A stretch of DNA of 64,000 nt. Origin: Shewanella mangrovi. GTDB taxonomy: Bacteria; Pseudomonadota; Gammaproteobacteria; Enterobacterales; Shewanellaceae. The notes below the pieces were generated by a model. That model worked only from the letters and a program-made list of their open reading frames with translations. It was not told the DNA's origin and made no database searches. Below are positions 1 to 8,148 of the stretch, one piece after another. Both the position numbers and the translations under genes were made by a program. The stretch's first letter is position 1. Each line of letters opens with the position of its first letter. The DNA lies in assembly GCF_000753795.1 (NCBI RefSeq), contig NZ_JPEO01000003.1, forward strand, positions 186,001-250,000, read 5' to 3'.

Positions 1-5
1 TGTTA

Positions 6-20
6 ATTACAAATTGTAAT
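6..20. promoter_or_regulatory. 15-bp perfect palindrome at left edge
   Basis: ATTACAA-A-TTGTAAT is a perfect inverted repeat around a central A. It lies just before the terminator at 52-74, so it belongs to whatever gene lies left of the window. It could be an operator or a small RNA hairpin. No owner can be assigned from this sequence. Confidence 0.3.
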
Positions 21-51
21 CAGAATGCTGTAATCAATCGTAATTGACGAT

Positions 52-80
52 AAAACCCGCAACTTGCGGGTTTTATTTTG
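52..80 (+). terminator. Intrinsic terminator of an upstream off-window gene
   Basis: A 9-bp perfect stem AAAACCCGC / GCGGGTTTT with loop AACTT is followed by a T-rich tail. It would end a plus-strand transcript that enters from the left. Confidence 0.75.
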
Positions 81-440
81 GCCAAAATTTGCGCCAGATC
101 ACTTTTAACTATCTGAAACAAAAAGTTTCTATATTTTGCTTGTGTTCCTTAGCTTAAGCTCCTAAACTCATCGCTAACGTTGCATTTTTGTTAATTTTGT
201 ATTAACAGGCACTATTTATAACTGCCGTGTTTTTATACAACTTGCTAATTTTTTGGTGGTTTTCCAACCTAACCTCCAACCGCAACAACTCTATTCCATT
301 ACCTTGTGATACTTCGGCGGAGGGATCCGCCCATTTTTTTATTTGCCTCTCAACCGAGCACACAATTTGTCGCAAATTCGCTTGCATGGAGCTGGCGATT
401 AAGACAAGGTACTTTCACCGAAAAAACATTTCTTAATGCC
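75..440. other. Intergenic region before the first gene
   Basis: About 365 bases between the left-edge terminator and the first gene. Short reading frames exist on both strands, but none has a Shine-Dalgarno sequence or a recognisable product. The AT-rich stretch around 180-240 is a plausible promoter region for the gene at 441, though no clear -35/-10 pair stands out. Confidence 0.4.
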
Positions 441-1034
441 ATGAAATCCAGTCGTTTACTTACCTCAGTCTGCTGTTTATTTACCAGTAATTTCATTTTT
501 AGCGCTCACGCCGCAGAACCGAGTGGCATGGTGACCAGTATCTATTTTCTGATGCTGCTTGGGGGTTTTACCCTATGTAATATACCGCTGCAGGCGTTGT
601 TCTATTTTAACGGCCAATATTGCAGTACAAGATTCCCGCTGTGGCATACGGCTATAGCGTTAATCGTCAACATCGTGGGGGCGGTGCTGGTAATTGACCA
701 ACAGCCATCAACGGCCTATTTATCGATGTATTTGGGCATCATCATCGTTGCCATAGCGCTGGCATTATTACCTATGTGGCTGCGTCAATCCGCTAAGCCT
801 CAATCTCAACACGCCAGCCGCAATCTGCTTATTGGCGCAGTGATCTTTGGTTTAGTTTCGTTGCTGGCATGGCCGGTCGCGATTTTTTCAGCGGCCCTTG
901 CCATAGTGGCAAAGCAACAAAACAGTGAACAGCAAGGTGTCATCAATGGCGTTTGCTGGCTAGTCGCCCTCGCCACAATTATCTGGTTCGGCTATCAGGC
1001 AAGCATGCTCTGGCAGCATATTCCAGCAAACTAA
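441..1034 (+). CDS. Hypothetical inner-membrane protein
   Basis: A 197-residue protein of unknown function. The chosen ATG gives a cleavable-looking N-terminus: MKSS, a hydrophobic stretch, then SAHAAEP, which looks like a signal peptidase I site. About five further hydrophobic segments follow, at roughly residues 30-50, 65-85, 95-115, 125-155 and 165-185. The frame can be extended to an ATG at 306, but the added 45 residues are Arg/Ser-rich and would bury the signal sequence, so the inner start is preferred. Neither start has a good ribosome site. The stop is 11 bases before the uracil-DNA glycosylase gene, which suggests co-transcription, but the context does not point to a role. Confidence 0.6.
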   Translation: MKSSRLLTSVCCLFTSNFIFSAHAAEPSGMVTSIYFLMLLGGFTLCNIPLQALFYFNGQYCSTRFPLWHTAIALIVNIVGAVLVIDQQPSTAYLSMYLGIIIVAIALALLPMWLRQSAKPQSQHASRNLLIGAVIFGLVSLLAWPVAIFSAALAIVAKQQNSEQQGVINGVCWLVALATIIWFGYQASMLWQHIPAN

Positions 1035-1045
1035 CGAGTTTTAAC

Positions 1046-1642
1046 ATGGCTGACGCTTGCCAACAGCTTCTAGGAAAAATAGCCAACTGCCGGCTCTGCG
1101 AGGCGCAATTGCCTTTGGGGGCAAAGCCCATACTACAGGCTGATAGTGCAGCGCGAATTCTGATTGCTGGGCAAGCTCCCGGTAGTATAACCCACCAACG
1201 TGGTCGACCATTTGATGATGCTAGCGGCGAACGACTGCGGCGTTGGCTCAATGTGGATAGCGATACATTTTATAATCCATCACTGTTCGCCATTGTCCCA
1301 ATGGGCTTTTGCTATCCTGGTCGCGGTAACGGTGGCGACGCACCGCCACGACCAGAGTGTGCTGCAACCTGGCGCCAAGCATTACTCGCTACACTGCCCA
1401 ATTTTCAATTGACCTTGCTGTTAGGCCGCTATGCTATTGAGTGGCACTTGGCTGGCAACCCGCTTGCCAAAGCACCGCTCTCGACACTCACTGAACAATG
1501 GCAGCAAATGTGGCCAAATGTGATGGTGCTGCCCCACCCTAGCCCACGCAATAACCGCTGGTTAGCTCAGCACCCGCTATTTGAAACCGAACAACTACCG
1601 CGATTACAACATCGCATTGCCGAGTTGCTGTACGACGCATAA
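1046..1642 (+). CDS. Uracil-DNA glycosylase family protein, family-4-like
   Basis: A 198-residue protein of the uracil-DNA glycosylase superfamily, which removes uracil or related lesions from DNA. Motif 1 is seen as GQAPG at 42-46, followed by GRPFDDASGERLRRWL (residue 53 onward), typical of the family 4/5 fold. The C-terminal substrate loop motif appears as HPSPRN. Four cysteines at C15, C18, C89 and C105 have nearly the spacing of the [4Fe-4S] ligands of family 4 enzymes, so an iron-sulphur cluster is likely (inference). The ATG at 1046 is preferred over the upstream start at 953, which would overlap the preceding gene by about 80 bases. It sits between a membrane protein and cdaR with short gaps. 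The exact substrate (U, hypoxanthine or other) cannot be read from sequence. Confidence 0.85.
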   Translation: MADACQQLLGKIANCRLCEAQLPLGAKPILQADSAARILIAGQAPGSITHQRGRPFDDASGERLRRWLNVDSDTFYNPSLFAIVPMGFCYPGRGNGGDAPPRPECAATWRQALLATLPNFQLTLLLGRYAIEWHLAGNPLAKAPLSTLTEQWQQMWPNVMVLPHPSPRNNRWLAQHPLFETEQLPRLQHRIAELLYDA

Positions 1643-1662
1643 GTGATCTCAGGAGCTTAACC

Positions 1663-2805
1663 ATGTACTTTCTTGACGCTGCTATCGCGCAAAAAATTGT
1701 CGACCGTACCATGCGAATTATTCAGCACAACATCAATGTGATGAATAGTCAGGGCATCATCCTCGGCTCAGGAGATAAAAGCCGCATCAACACCGTCCAC
1801 GAGGGAGCGCTTCTGGCGATAAGTCAGAACCGGGCCGTGACCATAGACAGCGGTAGCTTACAGAGCCTGCAAGGGGTTAAGCCGGGGGTAAACTTGCCGC
1901 TGCATTATCGCGGTCAAATCATCGGCGTCGTCGGTATCACAGGAGAGCCGGCCGAATTAGGGCACTACGGCGAATTGTTAAAAATGACCGCCGAAATGAT
2001 GGTCGAGCAAGCCAATTCACTACAGCTTGAGCAGTGGCATAAACGACAGCGAGAAGAATTCATCTTACAGTTGCTGCGGCATGAAGGAGAATTGCCCGAC
2101 AGCATGCATGCATGGGCCAAACAACTCGATATTGATTTAACCCTGCCACGCGTTGCAGCTGTGATCGAACTCAGCAGTGCAACACAAGCGCCTACGACGC
2201 TCAAAGATGTGCAGATGTTGCTGGAGTATCCGCAGCGTAATAACCTCGTGGCAATGACCGCAATGGATCAATTAGTGATCCTCAAACCCGCTTTTTTAGA
2301 TGGCAAAAGTTGGGACCCACAACTTGAAGATCAACGGATTGAAAAGTTGTTAGTTCGCTTACCTCCTGACACTAAAGGCCGGCTAAAAATCGCCCTAGGG
2401 CATTATTTCTCAGGTGCAGGCGGTCTGCAGCGCTCCTACCAAACCGCTTGCGAAACGCTGACATTAGGTAAACAATCCGCACCTGAGCAGACCAAGTATC
2501 TTTATCAAGAGCATGCGTTATCAGTGCTGTTATCTGGGCTCAGCCATGATTGGCGTGGACAGGAACTTGCCACCCCGTTTATCAAGTTACAAGCACAAGA
2601 CCGCCGTGGCGTGTTAGTGAAAACGCTGCGAGTTTACTTACAGCACTTTGATGACCAGCAACGCTGCGCCGAGGCGCTCTATATTCATCGCAATACGCTG
2701 CGATACCGGTTGGAGAAGATTGCTGAAATCAGCGGCATCGATATTGCGTCACTGGATGGATTGCTACAGCTTTATCTTGGTGATGTTCTCAGTCGTTTAG
2801 AATAA
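1663..2805 (+). CDS. cdaR: CdaR/SdaR family sugar-diacid and glycerate regulator
   Basis: A 380-residue transcriptional regulator. Residues 1 to about 135 match the putative sugar-diacid recognition domain (start MYFLDAAIAQKIVDRTM, then a GIILGSGD segment). The C-terminus carries the PucR/CdaR-type helix-turn-helix (YIHRNTLRYRLEKI, residues 340-353). Length equals the family norm (E. coli CdaR is about 385). A clear AGGAG lies before the ATG. The next genes in the same direction are a GntP permease and a glycerate kinase, the classical CdaR/SdaR targets, so it most likely activates glycerate use. A terminator-like hairpin follows the stop, so the transport genes probably have their own promoter. 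Confidence 0.9.
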   Translation: MYFLDAAIAQKIVDRTMRIIQHNINVMNSQGIILGSGDKSRINTVHEGALLAISQNRAVTIDSGSLQSLQGVKPGVNLPLHYRGQIIGVVGITGEPAELGHYGELLKMTAEMMVEQANSLQLEQWHKRQREEFILQLLRHEGELPDSMHAWAKQLDIDLTLPRVAAVIELSSATQAPTTLKDVQMLLEYPQRNNLVAMTAMDQLVILKPAFLDGKSWDPQLEDQRIEKLLVRLPPDTKGRLKIALGHYFSGAGGLQRSYQTACETLTLGKQSAPEQTKYLYQEHALSVLLSGLSHDWRGQELATPFIKLQAQDRRGVLVKTLRVYLQHFDDQQRCAEALYIHRNTLRYRLEKIAEISGIDIASLDGLLQLYLGDVLSRLE

Positions 2806-2814
2806 TTCTTTAAT

Positions 2815-2840
2815 TGTGCACACATACAAAAAATGTGCAT
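2815..2840 (+). promoter_or_regulatory. Candidate CdaR operator, repeated TGTGCA motif
   Basis: The palindrome TGTGCACA (2815-2822) is followed 19 bases later by a second TGTGCA (2834-2839), both in the gap between cdaR and its likely target permease gene. The position suits an activator site, but I have no confirmed consensus to compare with, so this is an inference from repetition and place. Confidence 0.35.
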
Positions 2841-2844
2841 TAAA

Positions 2845-2868
2845 CGCCCCGATTTCGGTGTTTTTTTC
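2845..2868 (+). terminator. Probable terminator of cdaR
   Basis: A short GC-rich hairpin built on CCCCG-ATTT-CGGTG is followed directly by a run of eight T. It lies 40 bases after the cdaR stop. The stem is short and imperfect. Confidence 0.5.
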
Positions 2869-2980
2869 TAAAGCTAAACACAAATCGCCTCGCTCATAAT
2901 GGCTAAGCTGATGTCTTGCTACATCAGCGTAACAAAACGCCAATAAAGCAAACCCAATAACAAAAAATTAAGGGACACAC

Positions 2981-4339
2981 ATGAGCCTGGTATTGATCTT
3001 ACTAGGGGTAATCATCTTTATCGTGATTGCCACTTCCAAACTGAAGTTACATCCATTTTTAACACTGCTACTGGCAGCCTTCATCGGTGCCTTTGCCTTT
3101 GGCTTACCCGCCAAAGATATTGCTAAAACCATCAGTAATGGTTTTGGTGGCATTCTGGGATATATCGGTTTAGTAATCGTTTTGGGGACGATTATCGGGA
3201 CTATTCTGGAAAAAAGCGGCGCGGCCATTACCATGGCGGACACGGTTATTAAACTGATTGGTAAACGTTTTCCGACCTTAACCATGTCGATTATCGGCTA
3301 CATAGTGTCAATTCCGGTGTTCTGCGACTCTGGCTTTGTCATTCTGAACAGCCTAAAGCAATCGATGGCAAATCGCATGAAGGTTTCGAGTGTCGCCATG
3401 AGCGTGGCACTGGCGACGGGTCTTTATGCGACCCACACTTTTGTTCCGCCGACGCCGGGTCCTATTGCGGCAGCAGGTAACTTAGGTCTGGAATCGAGCT
3501 TGGGGTTAGTTATCGCTATCGGCTTGTTAGTTTCGGCGGTGGCAGCGTTCGCTGGGATGCTGTGGGCAAACCGCTTTATGCAGGATGAACCGAACGGTGA
3601 AGGTGCAGACGAACTTGTACACCAAGCGGAAGAATTCGATAAATTGAAAGCCAGCTACGGTAAATTGCCGAGTGCAACCGCCTCTTTTGCCCCGATCTTC
3701 GTGCCAATTTTGTTGATTTGTCTGGGCTCCATTGCCAACTTCCCATCAAAACCGGTTGGTGTTGACGGCTTCTATAGTTTGCTCAACTTCCTTGGTCAGC
3801 CGCTTAACGCGCTGGTTATCGGTTTGGGACTGTCGATGTTATTGCTTAAACCTGAAAACCGCATCAAAGAGTTTACGAACCGTATCTCTGAGGGGTTAAT
3901 CGCTGCAGCACCAATTTTGCTGATCACCGGTGCTGGCGGTGCCTTTGGTGCAGTGATTAAAGCGACGCCAATTGGCCAGTATCTCGGCGCCACTCTGTCA
4001 GCCTTAGGCATTGGCATCTTCATGCCATTCTTGGTCGCTGCAGCGCTGAAATCAGCTCAAGGTTCTTCAACCGTCGCGCTGGTGACTACTTCAGCCATGG
4101 TTGCGCCGATGCTTGGCGATATTGGACTCGGCTCAGAAATGGGTCACGTGTTGACGGTAATGGCAATCGGTGCAGGGGCGATGACAGTCTCTCACGCCAA
4201 TGACAGTTTCTTCTGGGTTGTCACCCAATTTAGCCGCATGAGTGTGTCACAAGCTTATCGCGCGCAAACGATGGCAACTGCGATTCAGGGGATTGTTTCT
4301 GTCGTATTCGTCTGGATATTAAGTTTGATTTTGCTTTAA
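2981..4339 (+). CDS. GntP family permease, probable glycerate importer
   Basis: A 452-residue polytopic inner-membrane transporter of the gluconate:H+ symporter (GntP) family. It shows the family's long run of hydrophobic segments and typical pieces such as GFGGILGYIGLVIVLGT near the N-terminus, PVFCDSGFVIL and FVPPTPGPIAAAG in the middle, and SHANDSFFWVVTQFS near the end. Length matches GntP members (about 440-450). Placement between cdaR and glycerate kinase indicates D-glycerate rather than gluconate as the substrate (inference from context). The start has an AAGGGA ribosome site. A long perfect hairpin separates it from the kinase gene 49 bases downstream. Confidence 0.88.
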   Translation: MSLVLILLGVIIFIVIATSKLKLHPFLTLLLAAFIGAFAFGLPAKDIAKTISNGFGGILGYIGLVIVLGTIIGTILEKSGAAITMADTVIKLIGKRFPTLTMSIIGYIVSIPVFCDSGFVILNSLKQSMANRMKVSSVAMSVALATGLYATHTFVPPTPGPIAAAGNLGLESSLGLVIAIGLLVSAVAAFAGMLWANRFMQDEPNGEGADELVHQAEEFDKLKASYGKLPSATASFAPIFVPILLICLGSIANFPSKPVGVDGFYSLLNFLGQPLNALVIGLGLSMLLLKPENRIKEFTNRISEGLIAAAPILLITGAGGAFGAVIKATPIGQYLGATLSALGIGIFMPFLVAAALKSAQGSSTVALVTTSAMVAPMLGDIGLGSEMGHVLTVMAIGAGAMTVSHANDSFFWVVTQFSRMSVSQAYRAQTMATAIQGIVSVVFVWILSLILL

Positions 4340-4344
4340 TGCCT

Positions 4345-4369
4345 GTGAAGCCACCTATGGTGGCTTCAC
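4345..4369 (+). promoter_or_regulatory. Intercistronic hairpin between permease and kinase
   Basis: A perfect 11-bp stem GTGAAGCCACC / GGTGGCTTCAC with a 3-base loop. There is no T-run after it, so it is not a standard terminator. It could stabilise the permease mRNA 3' end or reduce read-through into glycerate kinase. Confidence 0.6.
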
Positions 4370-4388
4370 GTTGTAACAGGACACTAGC

Positions 4389-5546
4389 ATGAAAATTGTA
4401 ATTGCACCGGATTCCTTCAAAGAAAGCTTGAGTGCACTCGAAGTGGCGGATGAAATTGCTGCCGCATTCGCGCTGCACTTGCCAGATGCTCAATTTGTCA
4501 AAGTACCGGTTGCCGACGGTGGTGAAGGCACAGTGCAGTCGATGGTTGACGCCACTGGGGGCCAAATTATCCACAAAACGGTCACGGGTCCCATGGGTAA
4601 GCCCGTCAACGCACACTATGGCATTCTGGGCGCCGACAGCAGCTTTGGCGAAAACACCGCAGTGATCGAAATGGCCGCGGCTTCAGGTCTGCATCATGTC
4701 CGCGCCGGGGAGCGTAATCCGCTACTAAGCTCCACCCACGGGACGGGCGAACTTATCTGTGACGCACTCGATCGCGGCATACGCCATATCATTCTGGGAT
4801 TAGGTGGCAGTGCCACCAATGATGCCGGAGCCGGTATGATCCAAGCGTTAGGCTATCGTCTTTTAGATAGTGAAGGCCGCGAGCTTGCGCCGGGTGGCGC
4901 AAGCTTGGCGACACTACAGTGTATCGACGCGTCAGGACGCCATCCGGCATTATCTGAATGTAGCTTCGACGTTGCCTGCGATGTGGATAATCCGCTATGT
5001 GGCGAACGTGGTGCCTCCGCGATTTTTGGTCCACAAAAAGGCGCGACACAAGCAATGGTGCAACAATTAGATGCTGCATTGGCCCATTTTGCCGATACCG
5101 CCATCGCCCAAGGTTTTTCTGATGCAAGTCAAGAAGCCGGTGCCGGCGCGGCAGGTGGCATGGGCTTTGGCGTGATGACCTTTTTACAGGGGCAGTTGCG
5201 TCCAGGGGTCGATATTGTCATGCAAGCCGTCGGGCTCGCAGAAAAAGTGGCTGGAGCAGATTTAGTCATCACAGGCGAAGGGCGCATCGATGGCCAGACA
5301 GTCTTTGGTAAGACGCCGATGGGCGTGTTACGCGTCGCGAGGCAGCATCAAGTCCCCGTAATTGGGATTGCCGGATGTCTTGGTGATGGCGCCGAAAAAA
5401 TGCTGGAACAAGGCATGAGCGCCATCTTTGATATCATTCCCGCAGCATCGGATCTGCAACAAGCACTCGCGAATGCCAAACCGAACTTACACCGAGCCGC
5501 CAGTAATGTGGCCGCAGTTTGGTGTTTAGGAAAACGGGGCTGCTAA
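4389..5546 (+). CDS. glxK: Glycerate kinase, GarK/GlxK type
   Basis: A 385-residue class I glycerate kinase, which phosphorylates D-glycerate to 2-phosphoglycerate and feeds it into lower glycolysis. Family landmarks are the N-terminus IVIAPDSFKESLSA, the PVADGGEGT segment, GLGGSATNDAGAGM and the ITGEGRIDGQT motif near residue 300. Length is normal (about 380). It follows the GntP permease and is the last gene before a strong terminator, so cdaR, the permease and this kinase form a compact glycerate utilisation locus. The symbol garK would be equally acceptable; the two paralogues of E. coli cannot be told apart here. Confidence 0.9.
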   Translation: MKIVIAPDSFKESLSALEVADEIAAAFALHLPDAQFVKVPVADGGEGTVQSMVDATGGQIIHKTVTGPMGKPVNAHYGILGADSSFGENTAVIEMAAASGLHHVRAGERNPLLSSTHGTGELICDALDRGIRHIILGLGGSATNDAGAGMIQALGYRLLDSEGRELAPGGASLATLQCIDASGRHPALSECSFDVACDVDNPLCGERGASAIFGPQKGATQAMVQQLDAALAHFADTAIAQGFSDASQEAGAGAAGGMGFGVMTFLQGQLRPGVDIVMQAVGLAEKVAGADLVITGEGRIDGQTVFGKTPMGVLRVARQHQVPVIGIAGCLGDGAEKMLEQGMSAIFDIIPAASDLQQALANAKPNLHRAASNVAAVWCLGKRGC

Positions 5547-5570
5547 GCGTTAGACATTAGTCTAATTTTC

Positions 5571-5604
5571 AATAAAGGCTGGGTTTTCCAGCCTTTATTT
5601 TTTC
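5571..5604 (+). terminator. Strong intrinsic terminator after glycerate kinase
   Basis: A 12-bp perfect stem AATAAAGGCTGG / CCAGCCTTTATT with loop GTTTT is followed by a T-run. Confidence 0.9.
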
Positions 5605-5718
5605 GCCATTCAGCGTCCTGCTTGCTATTGCAACGCTTGTATGGGTAAATGGCTTGCAGTAAAGTGTCCCCCCATTCTTAGGCCTCACAAAGGCGCTATT
5701 GCGAGAACAGTTCAATCC

Positions 5719-7362
5719 ATGTCTGCCAGCAAATCACGTAAAGCAACGGCTTCTGAAGAAAGCTTGTTGCGTATTTTTACGGTGCCTGAAGCGCCGGAAT
5801 CAACGCTGAGTAAGATTGAACAAGCGCTTTCTGAGGATCTCGAAGGCTTTCTCAGCCAGAGTATTGTGGCGTTAGAGAAGCCGCTGCATCAGGTGGAAAG
5901 AGATTTCCGCGCCTTTGAAATTCCCGATGATCCTAAGTTTGTCTCGGACTATACCGAAGAGATGATGCAAACCTTGATTGCCCATTCGGTCCATACCGCG
6001 GCGCCAAGTTTCATCGGCCATATGACCTCTGCTTTACCCTACTTTGTGCTGCCATTGTCAAAGATGATGGTCGGGCTCAATCAGAATCTGGTCAAAATCG
6101 AGACCTCGAAAGCCTTTACACCGTTAGAACGACAAGTACTCGGGATGATGCACCATTTAATTTATGGTGAACGAGAAAATTTTTATCAGCGTTGGATGCA
6201 CAGCGCAAATCATTCTCTTGGTGCGTTTTGCTCCGGTGGTACCGTGGCGAACATCACTGCGCTTTGGATTGCCCGTAACCGTCTTTTGAAGGCCGATGGC
6301 GATTTTGCCGGCGTCACAGAAGATGGTCTACTCGCAGGACTACGCCATTATGGTTGGCAAGATCTGGCGATTTTAGTGTCTGAACGTGGTCACTATTCGC
6401 TAGGCAAAGCCGCCGATCTGTTGGGGATTGGCCGCAAGAATATCGTTGCCGTCGCGACCGACGCGAATAACCGCGTCGATGTCACTGCAATGCGTGAAAC
6501 AGCGCAAACACTGCAGCAACAAGGTGTACGCGTCATGGCAATCGTTGGCGTTGCTGGTACGACTGAGACTGGCAATGTTGACCCGCTAAATGAGCTCGCC
6601 GAGCTAGCGCGAGAGTTACAATGCCATTTCCATGTCGATGCGGCATGGGGCGGCGCCAGCCTAATGTCCACCAAATATCGCCAGCTGATGGCAGGAATAG
6701 AACACGCTGATTCGGTTACCATTGATGCGCATAAGCAGTTATATGTGCCAATGGGTGCAGGCATGGTGATATTTAAAGACCCAGAACTTGCGCGAGCGAT
6801 TGTGCACCACGCGGAATATATTTTACGTCGCGGTTCCAAAGATTTGGGTAGTCAAACGTTAGAAGGCTCGCGGCCAGGAATGGCAATGTTGGTGCATGCT
6901 TGTTTGCAGATTATCGGCCGGCAAGGCTACGAGATTTTGATTAATAATTCGCTCGAAAAAGCGCACTATTTTGCCGAATTGATTAAACAGCATCCTGACT
7001 TTGAACTGATAAGTGAACCTGAATTATGTCTGCTCACCTATCGTTATGTGCCACAGAAAGTTCAGCAAGCACTCAATGATGCGGTACAGCAACAACAATG
7101 GCAAAAAGTAGCGCAGATAAACACGCTACTCGATGAGTTAACCCAAACCGTGCAAAAAGCACAACGCGAACAGGGTAAATCGTTTGTGTCGCGCACCCGT
7201 TTGCAACCAGCTTATTATCAGCGCCAGAGCATCACAGTTTTACGGGTAGTGCTGGCCAATCCACTTACGACTGAGCAGATCCTAAAAGATGTGCTAAGCG
7301 AACAGATAGCGATTGCCGAAAGTAAATCACATCTGCTAAATCAACTCGCTAAACTCTGCTAG
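5719..7362 (+). CDS. panP: PLP-dependent aspartate 1-decarboxylase PanP
   Basis: A 547-residue group II pyridoxal-phosphate decarboxylase resembling PanP of Vibrio and Shewanella, which makes beta-alanine for pantothenate and CoA in bacteria without PanD. The cofactor lysine is K339 in DAHKQLYVP, and the FHVDAAWGG motif lies about 25 residues before it. CSGGTVANITALW and GTTETGNVDP are further fold I landmarks. The ATG at 5719 (MSASKSR) is preferred over the in-frame ATG at 5641, whose 26 extra residues look unlike any enzyme N-terminus; neither has a convincing ribosome site. Such proteins are often annotated as glutamate decarboxylase, and substrate preference is an inference from family resemblance. 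It is transcribed alone, after a terminator. Confidence 0.85.
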   Translation: MSASKSRKATASEESLLRIFTVPEAPESTLSKIEQALSEDLEGFLSQSIVALEKPLHQVERDFRAFEIPDDPKFVSDYTEEMMQTLIAHSVHTAAPSFIGHMTSALPYFVLPLSKMMVGLNQNLVKIETSKAFTPLERQVLGMMHHLIYGERENFYQRWMHSANHSLGAFCSGGTVANITALWIARNRLLKADGDFAGVTEDGLLAGLRHYGWQDLAILVSERGHYSLGKAADLLGIGRKNIVAVATDANNRVDVTAMRETAQTLQQQGVRVMAIVGVAGTTETGNVDPLNELAELARELQCHFHVDAAWGGASLMSTKYRQLMAGIEHADSVTIDAHKQLYVPMGAGMVIFKDPELARAIVHHAEYILRRGSKDLGSQTLEGSRPGMAMLVHACLQIIGRQGYEILINNSLEKAHYFAELIKQHPDFELISEPELCLLTYRYVPQKVQQALNDAVQQQQWQKVAQINTLLDELTQTVQKAQREQGKSFVSRTRLQPAYYQRQSITVLRVVLANPLTTEQILKDVLSEQIAIAESKSHLLNQLAKLC

Positions 7363-7372
7363 GTGTATGTTG

Positions 7373-7398
7373 CAACAAGCGCTATCCAGCGTTTGTTG
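7373..7398. terminator. Hairpin between convergent genes
   Basis: CAACAAGCGCT / AGCGTTTGTTG around a 4-base loop, with one mismatch, lies between the convergent ends of panP and the kinase-fold gene. The tail TTGTTGTTCC is only moderately T-rich, so it is a weak or bidirectional terminator candidate. Confidence 0.45.
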
Positions 7399-7437
7399 TT
7401 CCTCACAAACGAGACTGACACCCTTACCGACACATAG

Positions 7438-8148
7438 TTAGCTAAGTTGCGACAGCTGCCTCGCCATATCCGTTTTACGGGCAAGGAGTTTATCGACCAG
7501 TTTTGCGCTCGCGTCACATTGAAGCAATGTGGCGCTAATCAGTTCATCAGCCAAGTGAGTAACCACTTCTATGGCGGAGATTAATTGTTGAACGCTCATA
7601 TTGGCGAACAGTAACTTTGCCATCGGGTTATCGGTTGCAAACCGTAGCGATTCAATTTCCCCGACCTGCGCAGTAAAGGCCGCACCTTTGGGATCGCCAC
7701 CCGCTCGAAATAATAATGCGCCACCTAAATCCAACGTCAGCACACTACCATTATCGTCCACGCCCTGATTATCACCGTGAAGCCCTACTGCATCCCAGTT
7801 GGCCGTCCAAGCATGCACTCCGAACCAGTGGCACGCCAAAGCCCGTTCTTCTGTATCAAAATGTGCTATCGATTTCTTTTGTAATGGTCGCCAGCGCGTT
7901 ACAACCTGACAGGGATCGCACGCGTGTAAATAGGTTAAGGTCGGCGCGCCCGTTAAACGATAAAGCTGTGCGGCTAACCATTCATTTTTAGCATGTAGAG
8001 GTGATTCAAGGGTTTTGACATAGTAACGAGCGCCTAGTGCATCCTGATAGACGCCTGCCGGATTACTGCCAAGAGCGCTGCCGATTCGCTGCCATTGTAA
8101 CGTATCGATGCGATCCTCTTCAGAGAAGGAATTAGCGCCCAGCATCAA
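7438..8148 (-). CDS. Kinase-fold (HipA / actin-fragmin-kinase-like) protein
   Basis: A 236-residue protein of no firmly known family. It has the ordered landmarks of a minimal protein- or lipid-kinase fold: an early glycine segment (GSNPAGVYQDA), an ATP-lysine-like strand (RYYVKTL), a conserved Glu helix (HAKNEWLAAQLYRLTG), a catalytic-loop-like NWDAVGLHGDN and a metal-binding LDLGGALLF. Similar sequences, as I recall, occur in HipA-like proteins and at the C-terminus of some phage head proteins. Its start overlaps the stop of the upstream phosphatase gene by four bases (ATGA), so the two are translationally coupled and probably act together. No transmembrane segment is seen. Kinase activity is an inference. 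Confidence 0.6.
   Translation of the reverse strand: MMLGANSFSEEDRIDTLQWQRIGSALGSNPAGVYQDALGARYYVKTLESPLHAKNEWLAAQLYRLTGAPTLTYLHACDPCQVVTRWRPLQKKSIAHFDTEERALACHWFGVHAWTANWDAVGLHGDNQGVDDNGSVLTLDLGGALLFRAGGDPKGAAFTAQVGEIESLRFATDNPMAKLLFANMSVQQLISAIEVVTHLADELISATLLQCDASAKLVDKLLARKTDMARQLSQLS

Noticed and set aside
202..440. Overlapping short frames on both strands before the first gene
   Set aside because: No ribosome sites. Translations are low-complexity and mutually overlapping.
4230..4616. 128-codon minus-strand frame across the permease-kinase junction
   Set aside because: It is antisense to two well-supported genes and to their intercistronic hairpin.
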